Part shown: positions 6,673-13,335 of the stretch, piece after piece | Position numbering within the stretch: the stretch's first letter is position 1 | Layout: each line of letters starts with the position of its first letter | From: Pseudomonadota bacterium | Lineage (GTDB): Bacteria; Pseudomonadota; Gammaproteobacteria; Burkholderiales; Burkholderiaceae | DNA: 15,635 nucleotides | Assembly (NCBI GenBank): GCA_023441105.1 | Contig: JAEZQX010000395.1 | Location: 1-15,635, forward strand | Reading direction: 5' to 3' | Translations under genes and position numbers: made by a program | The notes under the pieces: model-generated | Told to the model about the DNA's origin: nothing | The model's input: the letters and a program-made list of their open reading frames with translations, nothing else | Database searches by the model: none

Positions 6673-7965
6673 TCAGGCAGTGCTGCCGGGCATCCAGGAA
6701 CAACCGGCGAAGCGCGCGCTGCTGCCGAGCGCCTGCTCGATGCGGATCATCTCGTTCCACTTGGCCATCCGCTCCGAGCGCGAGAACGAGCCCACCTTGA
6801 ACTGGCCGGCGTCCCAGCCGACCGCCAGATGGGCGATGGTCAGGTCCTCGGTCTCGCCGGAGCGGGCCGAGACGATGGTGCCGAGGCCCGCCGCCTTGGC
6901 GGCGGCCAGCGCCGCCCGGGTTTCGGTGACGGTGCCGGCCTGGTTGACCTTGATCAGGGCCGCATTGACGCTGCGATCGGCGGCGGCCTGCGCGATGCGG
7001 CCGGCATTGGTGACCAGGAAGTCGTCGCCGATCACCTGGACCTTGTCGCCGACCGCCGCGGTAAAACGCTGCAGGCCGACGGGATCGTCCTCCGCGAGCG
7101 GATCCTCGATCGAGACGATGGGATAGCGCCGGCACCAGCCGGCAAGCAGCTCGCCGAGGCCGTCGCTGTCGAGCTCGCGCGACTCCAGCCCCAAGCGGTA
7201 GCGGCCGTTGGCGCCGAACTCGGAGGCGGCGATGTCGAGAGAGATGGCGACGTCGCTGCCCGGCGCGAAGCCGGCAGCTTCGATCGCCCGTACCAGCGTC
7301 TCGATCGCCTCCTCGTTGCTGTCGAACACCGGCCAGTAGCCGCCTTCGTCGGCGACGCCCTGGCGCTTGCCGGCGTCGGCCATCAGGCGGCCCGCGGCCA
7401 GGTAGACCTCGGCCGTCATCTCGAGCGCCTGCTCGAACGACCTGGCGGCGACGGCCATCACCATCAGGTCCTGGATGTCGATGCGGCGACCGGCATGCGC
7501 GCCGCCGCCGAAGATCTGGATCTCCGGCATCGGCAGGCTCACCGGCGCCCCGTCGGCGAGGTACTGCCAAAGCGGCACGCCGGCGCTCGCGGCGGCCGCA
7601 TGCAACGTGGCGATCGAGACCGCCACGACGGCATTGCCGCCAAGGCGCGACTTGGCCGGCGTGCCGTCGAGCTTGATCAGGCGCTCGTCGATGGCGGCCT
7701 GCTCCGAGGCGTCCATGCCGATCAGCGCCGGCGCGATCTCCTGCGCGATGCCGGCCAGGGCCTCCTTAACGTCCTGGCCGCCCAGCCGCGAGCCGCCGTC
7801 GCGCTTGTCGATCGCCTCGCGCGAGCCGCGCGAGGCGCCGGCCGGCGCGATGCCGCGGCCGACGCTGCCGTCGTCGAGCCAGACCTCCGCCTCGATCGTC
7901 GGCCTTCCGCGCGAATCCCAGATCCGCCGGCCATAAACTTCCACGATTTCACTGCTACGTATCAC
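6673..7965 (-). CDS. Enolase-family protein, divergent paralog with altered active site
   Basis: 430-residue full-length enolase homolog; enolase interconverts 2-phosphoglycerate and phosphoenolpyruvate. Metal ligands D244, E287 and D314 are present, as are general acid/base residues E207 (DEGGY) and K339 (ALIKVNQ), plus K390, H157, R368 and S369. Three conserved positions differ. The SHRSGETED motif reads SARSGETED (A367 for yeast H373). QEFM is QDLM (D166 for yeast E168). The mobile loop PSGASTG is PAGASRG. I checked the A367 (GCC) and D166 (GAC) codons in the DNA. The start is GTG and overlaps the upstream kinase stop (GTGA), so the two are translationally coupled. The genomic setting is not the usual housekeeping one. 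It is most likely an enolase-related hydratase/dehydratase on another phosphorylated hydroxy acid, or an impaired enolase; glycolytic enolase is less likely. Confidence 0.88.
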   Translation of the reverse strand: MIRSSEIVEVYGRRIWDSRGRPTIEAEVWLDDGSVGRGIAPAGASRGSREAIDKRDGGSRLGGQDVKEALAGIAQEIAPALIGMDASEQAAIDERLIKLDGTPAKSRLGGNAVVAVSIATLHAAAASAGVPLWQYLADGAPVSLPMPEIQIFGGGAHAGRRIDIQDLMVMAVAARSFEQALEMTAEVYLAAGRLMADAGKRQGVADEGGYWPVFDSNEEAIETLVRAIEAAGFAPGSDVAISLDIAASEFGANGRYRLGLESRELDSDGLGELLAGWCRRYPIVSIEDPLAEDDPVGLQRFTAAVGDKVQVIGDDFLVTNAGRIAQAAADRSVNAALIKVNQAGTVTETRAALAAAKAAGLGTIVSARSGETEDLTIAHLAVGWDAGQFKVGSFSRSERMAKWNEMIRIEQALGSSARFAGCSWMPGSTA

Positions 7966-9008
7966 GCTGTTCGACTCCAGTATTCGGCGATCTCGGCCAG
8001 GCGCCGGGCCGGCTGCACGAGAAAACGGCCGGCGGCCTCGCGTACGGCCTGCCGGCGCGGTTCATCAGTCAGGTATTCCACCGGCGACTTGCCGTCGATC
8101 CGCGCCAGCCACAGCCCGGGCAGCAAGGCGGCGCAGCGCGCTTCGAAGGCGTCCGCCGGCTCCCAGTCAACGGTAGCCAGATAGGACTGCGAAAGGCGCT
8201 CGAAACAGGCAAGGTACCGGGCCTTCCATTGTGGCTGCCAGGAACCCTTCAGCAACAGGTGATTCAGACAGAAGGCGAGATCGAAGGCCGGATCGCCGTA
8301 CCAGGCGCATTCCGCATCGAGGAAGATCGGGCCGGCGGGTCCGCGCAGGATGTTCTTCGGGCTGATGTCGCCGTGCACCAGCGCCAGCCGGGTGGCCAGG
8401 GTGGTCGCTGCCAGTTGCTCCAGCCGCTCTGCCAGTGCCGGATGGCGCGCGGCCGTGGCGCGCAGGTAGGGTTCGATACGGATCGGCTCGAAGGTCGCGT
8501 CGTTGGCGAACTGCGCCGCGAGGTCCGTCCGGCGGGCGCTGCGGCCATGGATCAGCGCGAGCCGCGAGCCGACCTCGGCGGCGAAGTCGCCGTCGATCTC
8601 GCCGTCGCGCAGCTGGTTCTTCCAGACGGGATAGTCCTGCGGCGGCAGGTACTCCATCGCGAACATGCCCTGCGCCGGATCCTCGCCCAGCAACCGCGGA
8701 ACGCTGTCGGGCAACCAGCCTCCGACCGTCCTGAGCCAGGCTGCCTCGGCGGCATTGCGTTCGACCGGCGCCTCCCACAGCGCGGCGACCTTGAGCCGGG
8801 GCAGCGCCCGCTTGAGGCAGAAGCGGCGACCGGCGGCTTCCGCCAGCAGGATGTCCGAGGACACGCCGCCGGCGAGCGGCTGGAACCGCGGCACCTCGCC
8901 CTGCGCCACCAGGCCGAGCTTGCGCAGCGACTCCACCAGCTCCCCGAGCCTCTCGATCGGTGGCTGCAACCCCGCCTGCGCGCCGGTGGGCGTGATGTCG
9001 TCATTCAT
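7962..9008 (-). CDS. APH/choline-kinase-fold small-molecule phosphotransferase
   Basis: 348-residue member of the phosphotransferase enzyme family (aminoglycoside phosphotransferase, choline kinase, methylthioribose kinase fold). Visible parts are a glycine-rich loop (AGGVSSDILL, 46-55), the ATP-binding lysine K66 (FCLKRAL), and the hinge FAMEYLPP near 116-123. The catalytic loop is HGDISPKN (H212, D214, N219), and the metal-binding D231 lies in FLDAECAWYGDPAFDLAF. All catalytic residues are intact. It should phosphorylate a hydroxyl on a small metabolite; the family does not fix which. The stop overlaps the GTG of the enolase-like gene by 4 nt, and the RES toxin ends only 24 nt upstream. That suggests this kinase makes the phosphorylated substrate of the enolase paralog (inference). 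The start ATG has AAGGG about ten bases upstream. Antibiotic resistance is possible by fold but not supported by context. Confidence 0.85.
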   Translation of the reverse strand: MNDDITPTGAQAGLQPPIERLGELVESLRKLGLVAQGEVPRFQPLAGGVSSDILLAEAAGRRFCLKRALPRLKVAALWEAPVERNAAEAAWLRTVGGWLPDSVPRLLGEDPAQGMFAMEYLPPQDYPVWKNQLRDGEIDGDFAAEVGSRLALIHGRSARRTDLAAQFANDATFEPIRIEPYLRATAARHPALAERLEQLAATTLATRLALVHGDISPKNILRGPAGPIFLDAECAWYGDPAFDLAFCLNHLLLKGSWQPQWKARYLACFERLSQSYLATVDWEPADAFEARCAALLPGLWLARIDGKSPVEYLTDEPRRQAVREAAGRFLVQPARRLAEIAEYWSRTA

Positions 9009-9032
9009 GGCGGCTCATCCCTTCGTCCCTGC

Positions 9033-9770
9033 TCATCCTGCCATCTCCTCCGGACCATCGGTCTGCTGGTAGACGCCCGAGAACCGCATTCCGTCCCAGG
9101 CGTACAGCAGGTAGGCCGCATGGACGCAGTTGCGCGCGGCCTTCGGCTTGAACAACCCGGCGCACTGGCCGCCGCGATGGCGGGCACTGCGGTAGGCAAC
9201 GCCATTCGAGCCGCCGGCGCGCAAGGCGGCGCCCACCTGCCGCGACTGGGCATAGCTCTCCGGATCGTCGATGCGCGCGTCGACCACGCCGTCGAGCCGC
9301 AGGTCATGCAGCCTGGCGTCGATGTCCACATGGTAGAGGCGCATGGGCAGGTGCATCGAGCCTTCGCCGGTGGCTGCGAGGAACCGGCCATGGTGGTAGC
9401 GGGTCTCGGCGATGGCGGTCGCGCGCTCCTTGCCGGCATAGAAGACGCCATAGCTGCCATCCGAGAAACGGCTGCCCTGGGGGTTGAGATGGGTGAAGGC
9501 AGCCATGATCGGCCCGCTCCCCGGTCCCAGCAGCCGGTCCTGCGGCGCGACCAGCTCGATCTTGCCGACTTCGTCGCGGATGCGGTCGTTGGTCAGCGCC
9601 TCCCGCGCATAAAGCGCCTCGAAGTCCTCCGGATCCGCCACCCGATCGAAAAGAAACACGCTCGGATAGCGGGTCGGGACGATGCGGAAGGCGGGCTGCC
9701 AGCGGATCCGGCGTAGCGGGACCCGTGCCATCCACGGCGGGTCCGGCTCGCCGGCCGGGTGAGCAGTCAC
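9033..9770 (-). CDS. RES-domain toxin (NAD+-degrading type) of a type II toxin-antitoxin pair
   Basis: 245-residue RES-family protein. Characterised relatives such as MbcT and Xre/RES toxins deplete NAD+. The domain is recognised from FRIVPTRYP (28-36), GSRFSDGSYGVFYAG (99-113, with R101), TAIAETRYH (118-126, with E122), and GVAYRSARHRGGQCAGLF (190-207, with S195). R101, E122 and S195 are my candidates for the Arg-Glu-Ser set that names the family. I chose the GTG at 9770, which overlaps the antitoxin stop as GTGA, the usual coupling in these pairs. An ATG at 9731 would give 232 residues and also keeps the whole domain. The reading frame stays open further upstream across the antitoxin gene, but that part is a shadow. 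A phosphotransferase gene follows after 24 nt without an intervening hairpin. Confidence 0.87.
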   Translation of the reverse strand: MTAHPAGEPDPPWMARVPLRRIRWQPAFRIVPTRYPSVFLFDRVADPEDFEALYAREALTNDRIRDEVGKIELVAPQDRLLGPGSGPIMAAFTHLNPQGSRFSDGSYGVFYAGKERATAIAETRYHHGRFLAATGEGSMHLPMRLYHVDIDARLHDLRLDGVVDARIDDPESYAQSRQVGAALRAGGSNGVAYRSARHRGGQCAGLFKPKAARNCVHAAYLLYAWDGMRFSGVYQQTDGPEEMAG

Positions 9771-10180
9771 GACCAGCCGCCGCCGCGGGCCGCATCCAGG
9801 TAGCGGCGCACGGCGTTGAGATCGCTGACGTTGCCGGCCAGCATCCGCTCGAGTGCGGACCGCCCGCCGAACATCGCTGCCGCGTTCGGCTTGCGGACCC
9901 AGGCGTCCGCGACCGCCGGGTCGGGAAACAGGATCTGCAGCGCCTTGTAGATGCCCAGCAGATTGGAAATCCGCTCGAGCGTATCGCGCGGCAAGCTGGC
10001 GCGTTCCGGATGCTTGCGCCAGGCGAAGAAGGTGGACCGGGCCGGCTCGCCCAGCAGCGCCAGCTGCTCCTCGATGCTCAGGCCCCACAAGGCGGCGATA
10101 CGGGTGAAGGCGCGGACGCCGGCCGCGCTCATCTGGGCGAGACCGGGCTCGTTGGCGGCTTCTTCGGCGCGCGTGGTCAT
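9767..10180 (-). CDS. MbcA/ParS/Xre-type antitoxin (DUF2384)
   Basis: 137-residue antitoxin partner of the RES toxin. The N-terminal part holds an Xre-like helical DNA-binding region (FTRIAALWGLSIEEQLALLG, about 25-44, then STFFAWRK). The C-terminal DUF2384 region has the signature LPRDTLERISNLLGIYKAL, then AWVRKPN and FGGRSALERMLAG, ending in the family-typical RRYLDAARGG tail, which in homologs caps the toxin active site. I chose the ATG at 10180. A TTG seven codons further upstream is in frame but has no ribosome-binding site. The stop overlaps the toxin GTG. It probably represses its own promoter through the dyads just upstream. Confidence 0.87.
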   Translation of the reverse strand: MTTRAEEAANEPGLAQMSAAGVRAFTRIAALWGLSIEEQLALLGEPARSTFFAWRKHPERASLPRDTLERISNLLGIYKALQILFPDPAVADAWVRKPNAAAMFGGRSALERMLAGNVSDLNAVRRYLDAARGGGWS

Positions 10181-10221
10181 GATATTCGGCTCAGGCGGCA
10201 AAGCGTGCGGGTTAATCCTGA

Positions 10222-10235
10222 TTTAGACTTATAAA
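10222..10235. promoter_or_regulatory. AT-rich imperfect dyad at the predicted transcription start
   Basis: TTTAGACTTATAAA has 4-bp perfect outer arms (TTTA/TAAA) and partial inner symmetry, and lies over the predicted +1 of the antitoxin operon. It could be a second operator half-site for the antitoxin. It is short and AT-rich, so it could also be chance. Confidence 0.3.
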
Positions 10236-10237
10236 CC

Positions 10238-10266
10238 ACCATAGTCCATTCCAGGACTGCTGTCAA
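10238..10266 (-). promoter_or_regulatory. Sigma70-like promoter of the toxin-antitoxin / kinase / enolase operon
   Basis: On the minus strand a consensus -35 TTGACA (10266-10261) is followed after exactly 17 nt by TATGGT (10243-10238, four of six matches to TATAAT). The predicted start of transcription is near 10231, leaving about 50 nt of leader before the antitoxin ATG. The -35 begins only 11 nt beyond the lacI stop. It is the clearest promoter in the window. Confidence 0.7.
10243..10258. promoter_or_regulatory. Inverted repeat between -35 and -10, candidate antitoxin operator
   Basis: AGTCC-ATTCCA-GGACT is a perfect 5-bp-arm dyad lying almost wholly in the 17-nt spacer of the promoter, where a bound repressor would block RNA polymerase. 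The neighbouring antitoxin is the natural candidate to bind it. Confidence 0.5.
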
Positions 10267-10277
10267 ATTGCCGATGC

Positions 10278-11297
10278 TCAGGCGGTGGCGCGCCGGACGA
10301 CTTCGTAGCCGAGGTCGATATTGCGCTTTGGCGGGCCGCTGCTGCCGGTTGCCCGGGCGAGCAGCGACTCCGCCGCCACCACGCCCATGCGATAGCCCGG
10401 CACGCGGACCGTGGTGAGGGCGGGCGTGGCGATCGAGGCGATGTCGAAGTCGCCGAAGCCGACGACCGCCACCTCCTCCGGCACCCGCCGCCCTGCCTCG
10501 CGCGCCACCTGCAGGAAGCCGCAGGCCAGCAGGTCGTTGGCGCAGAAGACGGCGTCGATGGGCGGGTCCTGCTGCAGCAGCCGCCGCGCCGCGGCGCGCG
10601 CCTGCTCGATGACCATGCCGTTGTCCACCAGGGCGTCGACCGGCCGAGCCAGGCCGGCCTCCTGGGCGCCGCGCCGGAAGCCCTCCCGCCGCTTGCGCGA
10701 GCGATGCTCGCCGTCGCTGCCGATGAAGGCAAGCCGGCGCCGGCCATCGGAGGCAAGCAGCAGGCCGACCGTCCGGCCCGCGCTGCGGTTGGAGAAGCCG
10801 ACGCAGATGTCGAGCGGGTCGCGGGTGACGTCCCAGATTTCCGCGACCGGCACGCGGTGCGCGGCAACCAGGCCGCGGATCCCGGCATCATGCTCGACAC
10901 CGGTCAGCACCAGCGCATCGACGCCGCGGGCGATGAAGGCCTCGACCAGCGATCGCTCGTTGCGCGTGTCGTAACCGCTGTCGCCGAGCATCAGCTCGAA
11001 GCCGGCGCCGCGCAATCCGTCGGACAGGCCCTGCAAGGTGCCGGCATAGACGGAGAACGACAGCGTCGGCACCACGGCGGCGACGATGCGGCTGCGGCGG
11101 GAGGCCAGCGACCGGGCGCTGCCGTTGGGCAGGTAGCCGAGCGCGTCGATCTTCGCCCGGATCCGCTCGAGGGTTCGCGGATCGAGGCGGTGCGGCTCGC
11201 GCAGGGCCCGCGACACGGTCATCGCCGACACGCCGGCGGCGGCGGCGACGTCCGCCAGCCGCGGGCGCGCGCCGGATGGTGCGTCGTTCCTTGACAT
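10278..11297 (-). CDS. LacI-family transcriptional repressor, GntR (gluconate)-like
   Basis: 339-residue LacI/GalR-family regulator. The HTH is LADVAAAAGVSAMTVSRAL (14-32), followed by the hinge YLPNGSARSLASRRS (55-69) and a sugar-binding-type effector domain (VVPTLSFSVYAGTLQG, LDICVGFSNRSAGR, DAVFCANDLLACG, EEVAVVGFGDFDIA). The effector domain resembles E. coli GntR, for instance in the PLDICVGF and FCANDLLA segments as I recall them. This points to a sugar acid or similar hydroxy acid as inducer (inference). I chose the ATG at 11297, which has GGGGA eight bases upstream. Two upstream in-frame starts (11306, 11342) would add unconserved residues, and the longer one reads through the operator. 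It is divergent from the oxygenase-TRAP operon, which it probably represses. Confidence 0.92.
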   Translation of the reverse strand: MSRNDAPSGARPRLADVAAAAGVSAMTVSRALREPHRLDPRTLERIRAKIDALGYLPNGSARSLASRRSRIVAAVVPTLSFSVYAGTLQGLSDGLRGAGFELMLGDSGYDTRNERSLVEAFIARGVDALVLTGVEHDAGIRGLVAAHRVPVAEIWDVTRDPLDICVGFSNRSAGRTVGLLLASDGRRRLAFIGSDGEHRSRKRREGFRRGAQEAGLARPVDALVDNGMVIEQARAAARRLLQQDPPIDAVFCANDLLACGFLQVAREAGRRVPEEVAVVGFGDFDIASIATPALTTVRVPGYRMGVVAAESLLARATGSSGPPKRNIDLGYEVVRRATA

Positions 11298-11317
11298 GCA
11301 GGCCATCCCCGGATAAT
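11291..11317 (+). promoter_or_regulatory. Candidate promoter of the oxygenase-TRAP operon
   Basis: TTGACA (11291-11296) matches the -35 consensus, and GATAAT (11312-11317) matches five of six -10 bases, with a spacer of 15 nt, shorter than ideal. The predicted start of transcription would fall just before or in the LacI-type operator, the normal arrangement for repression. The -35 overlaps the lacI start codon on the other strand. Confidence 0.45.
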
Positions 11318-11327
11318 TTGCCGTCGA

Positions 11328-11341
11328 TGTTAGCGCAAACA
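11328..11341. promoter_or_regulatory. LacI-family operator (near-palindrome around GCGC)
   Basis: TGTTAGC-GCAAACA is a 14-bp dyad whose halves match at six of seven positions (the perfect partner of TGTTAGC is GCTAACA). It has the central CG of LacI/GalR-family operators. It lies between the divergent lacI and oxygenase genes, 30 nt from the lacI ATG and 18 nt from the oxygenase ATG, just after the candidate promoter. The neighbouring repressor is the obvious ligand. Confidence 0.65.
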
Positions 11342-11359
11342 CCGGCAGGAACGACAGCG

Positions 11360-12259
11360 ATGCAGCAGGCCATCCGGACCATCGGCGACCGCGACGTCGC
11401 CTTCTATCGCGAGCACGGCTACCTGGTCGTGCGCGACGTGCTGGACGCGGGCCAGCTCGAGACGCTGCGCGAGGCGGTGGCGCAGCTGCTGGCCGGCGCG
11501 CACGGCGTCACCGGCAACACCGATCTCTACGACCTCGAGGACAGCCACAAGCCCGAGGCGCCGCGCGTGCGCCGGCTCAAGCTGCCGCATCGCAACCACC
11601 CCGCCTTCGGCGCGCTGATCCGCTCCGAAGCCGTGCTGCGGCTGATGAGGCCGCTGCTCGGGGACAGCATCCGGCTGCAGACGTCCAAGCTCAACCTCAA
11701 GTCGGCGGGCTACGGCGCCCCGGTGGAGTGGCACCAGGACTGGGCCTACTACCCGTACACCAACCAGGACGTGCTCGCGGTCGGCGTGCTGCTCGACGAT
11801 TTCACCGAGGACAACGGCGCGATGATGGTGGTGCCCGGCAGCCATCGCGGCCCGGTCTACGACCATCATTCCGCCGGCCGCTTCTGCGGCGCGATGGACC
11901 CGACCGTGACCGGCTTCGATGTCAGCCAGGCGATCAAGCTGATCGCGCCCGCCGGCTCGATCACCCTGCATCACGCGCGCACGGTCCACGGATCGGCGCC
12001 GAACACCTCCGGCGCATCGCGCAACTTCCTGCTCTACGAGGCGATGGCGGCGGATGCCTGGCCGCTGGCAGGCACCTTCGCGCCGTTCTCCGACCTCGAG
12101 GAATTCAACAGCCGGCTCCTGTGCGGCGAGGCCACCCTGCAGCCGCGGCTGGAGGCGGTGCCGGTGCGCATCCCGCTGCCCAAGCCGCTGGACCCGTCGT
12201 CGCTCTACCAGGCGCAGAAGGGACTCGGCAACCGTTATTTCGAGCCGGTGAACGCCTGA
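11360..12259 (+). CDS. Phytanoyl-CoA dioxygenase (PhyH) family Fe(II)/2-oxoglutarate oxygenase
   Basis: 299-residue cytosolic oxygenase with the double-stranded beta-helix of the PhyH family. These enzymes hydroxylate a substrate C-H bond while decarboxylating 2-oxoglutarate. The iron facial triad is H125-x-D127 (EWHQDWAYYP) and H210 (HARTVHGSAPN). R221 (SGASRNFLLYE) is the likely 2-oxoglutarate-binding arginine. I chose the ATG at 11360 because AGGA lies nine bases upstream. The longer in-frame starts at 11276 and 11327 would put the operator and promoter inside the gene. The TRAP genes follow after 86 nt, so the enzyme probably acts on the imported compound. Family members act on very different molecules (phytanoyl-CoA, ectoine, phosphonates, amino acids), so the substrate is open. 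Confidence 0.9.
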   Translation: MQQAIRTIGDRDVAFYREHGYLVVRDVLDAGQLETLREAVAQLLAGAHGVTGNTDLYDLEDSHKPEAPRVRRLKLPHRNHPAFGALIRSEAVLRLMRPLLGDSIRLQTSKLNLKSAGYGAPVEWHQDWAYYPYTNQDVLAVGVLLDDFTEDNGAMMVVPGSHRGPVYDHHSAGRFCGAMDPTVTGFDVSQAIKLIAPAGSITLHHARTVHGSAPNTSGASRNFLLYEAMAADAWPLAGTFAPFSDLEEFNSRLLCGEATLQPRLEAVPVRIPLPKPLDPSSLYQAQKGLGNRYFEPVNA

Positions 12260-12345
12260 CGCCGGCGCGGGACGCAGCAGGCCCGGCGGCCTGCGCATCG
12301 CTTCGCGGCCGCTGTGCCGCATCCGAAAACACGAGGAGACTGGGC

Positions 12346-13335
12346 GTGAGACACCCGAAAAAAACGAGGCTCGCCGCTTTGGCCTGCGGGCTGCTGCTGC
12401 CGCTGCTTCCCCTGGGCGCGACGGCGCAGACGACGTTGACCCTGGGCGGATCGGACTCCATCGGCACCACCATCGACCGCGGCAACGCCTTGTTCGCCAA
12501 GCTGGTCAACGAGCGCGCCGGCGGCAAGCTCAAGATCAACTTCATCCAGGGCGAGCAGCTCGGCAACGACGTCCAGGTCATCGAGCAGATGATGAAGGGC
12601 TCGGTGCAGGTCTACGGCGACGTGCTCGACTGGTACGCCAATTGGGTCAAGGACTTCGCGATCTTCGCCTGGGGCTTCACCTTCCGGGACAACGACCATT
12701 TCCAGCAGTTCCTCGAATCCGACACTTTCCGCAAGATGTCGGAGGAGCTGCGCAACAAGCAAGGCATCCGCATCCTCGCCAGTGCGCCGACACAGCCGCG
12801 GGTGCTGTTCGCCAAGCGCCCGGTCAACGCGCCCGACGATCTCAAGGATCTCAAGATGCGCGTGCCGGAGATCAAGACCTACCTCAACCTCTGGAGCACG
12901 CTCGGCACGCGGCCGTCGCGCGTCGCCTGGGCGGAAGTCTTCCTCGGCCTCAAGACCGGCGTCATCGACGCAGCGGAAGGTCCGATCTCCTCGGCCTACG
13001 GCGCGAAGTTCCACAACGCCGCCAGCAACATGATGCGCACCGACCACCTGGTCTCGTCGCAGCACATCACCATGAACGAGAAGGCCTTCCAGGCGCTGTC
13101 GCCGGAGCTGCAGAAGATCGTCATCGAAGCGGCGCAGGAGTCGGTGGCCTGGGGTCGCAAGGAAGCGGAGAAGGAAACCGAGGAGCTGACGGCGAAGATC
13201 GCGTCCGAAGGGGCCAAGGTGATCAAGCCCGAGCGCGGACCGTTCGCCGAGAAGGCCATCGCCGCGGTCCAGAAGATGGAAGAGGACGGCGCCTGGAGCC
13301 CGGGACTGTGGCAGAAGATCCGCGACCTCAAGTAG
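12346..13335 (+). CDS. dctP: TRAP transporter periplasmic solute-binding protein DctP
   Basis: 329-residue secreted binding protein of a tripartite ATP-independent periplasmic transporter. A signal peptide (KKTR, then LAALACGLLLPLLPLG, likely cut after ATA at residue 27) precedes the mature domain. Family features include the ligand-carboxylate-binding arginine in LKMRVPE (R172), a second arginine in QPRVLFAK (R152), and the LKTGVIDAAEGP segment (202-213) that replaces the usual LQTGVVDGQENP. The start is GTG at 12346, chosen for GAGGAG seven bases upstream and because it begins the signal peptide. The frame stays open far upstream, but that is a shadow of the oxygenase gene. The small membrane subunit gene begins at the very next base after the stop. 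The conserved arginine suggests an organic-acid ligand (known for the family); identity is unknown. Confidence 0.95.
   Translation: MRHPKKTRLAALACGLLLPLLPLGATAQTTLTLGGSDSIGTTIDRGNALFAKLVNERAGGKLKINFIQGEQLGNDVQVIEQMMKGSVQVYGDVLDWYANWVKDFAIFAWGFTFRDNDHFQQFLESDTFRKMSEELRNKQGIRILASAPTQPRVLFAKRPVNAPDDLKDLKMRVPEIKTYLNLWSTLGTRPSRVAWAEVFLGLKTGVIDAAEGPISSAYGAKFHNAASNMMRTDHLVSSQHITMNEKAFQALSPELQKIVIEAAQESVAWGRKEAEKETEELTAKIASEGAKVIKPERGPFAEKAIAAVQKMEEDGAWSPGLWQKIRDLK

Noticed and set aside
6673..7965. Assignment as the housekeeping glycolytic eno
   Set aside because: Conserved His and Glu positions are altered, the gene is coupled to a kinase, and the usual eno neighbours are absent. Not fully excluded without the rest of the genome.
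6829..8184. 451-codon plus-strand frame opposite the enolase-like and kinase genes
   Set aside because: Same shadow type. The minus strand holds intact enolase and APH motifs.
7962..9008. Aminoglycoside resistance gene
   Set aside because: The fold is shared with many metabolic kinases, and coupling to an enolase paralog argues for metabolism. There are no mobile-element features around it.
9771..10088. Upstream extension of the RES toxin frame through the antitoxin gene
   Set aside because: The antitoxin frame has the recognisable DUF2384 domain; the toxin frame upstream of 9770 is low-complexity. The GTGA overlap gives a natural start.
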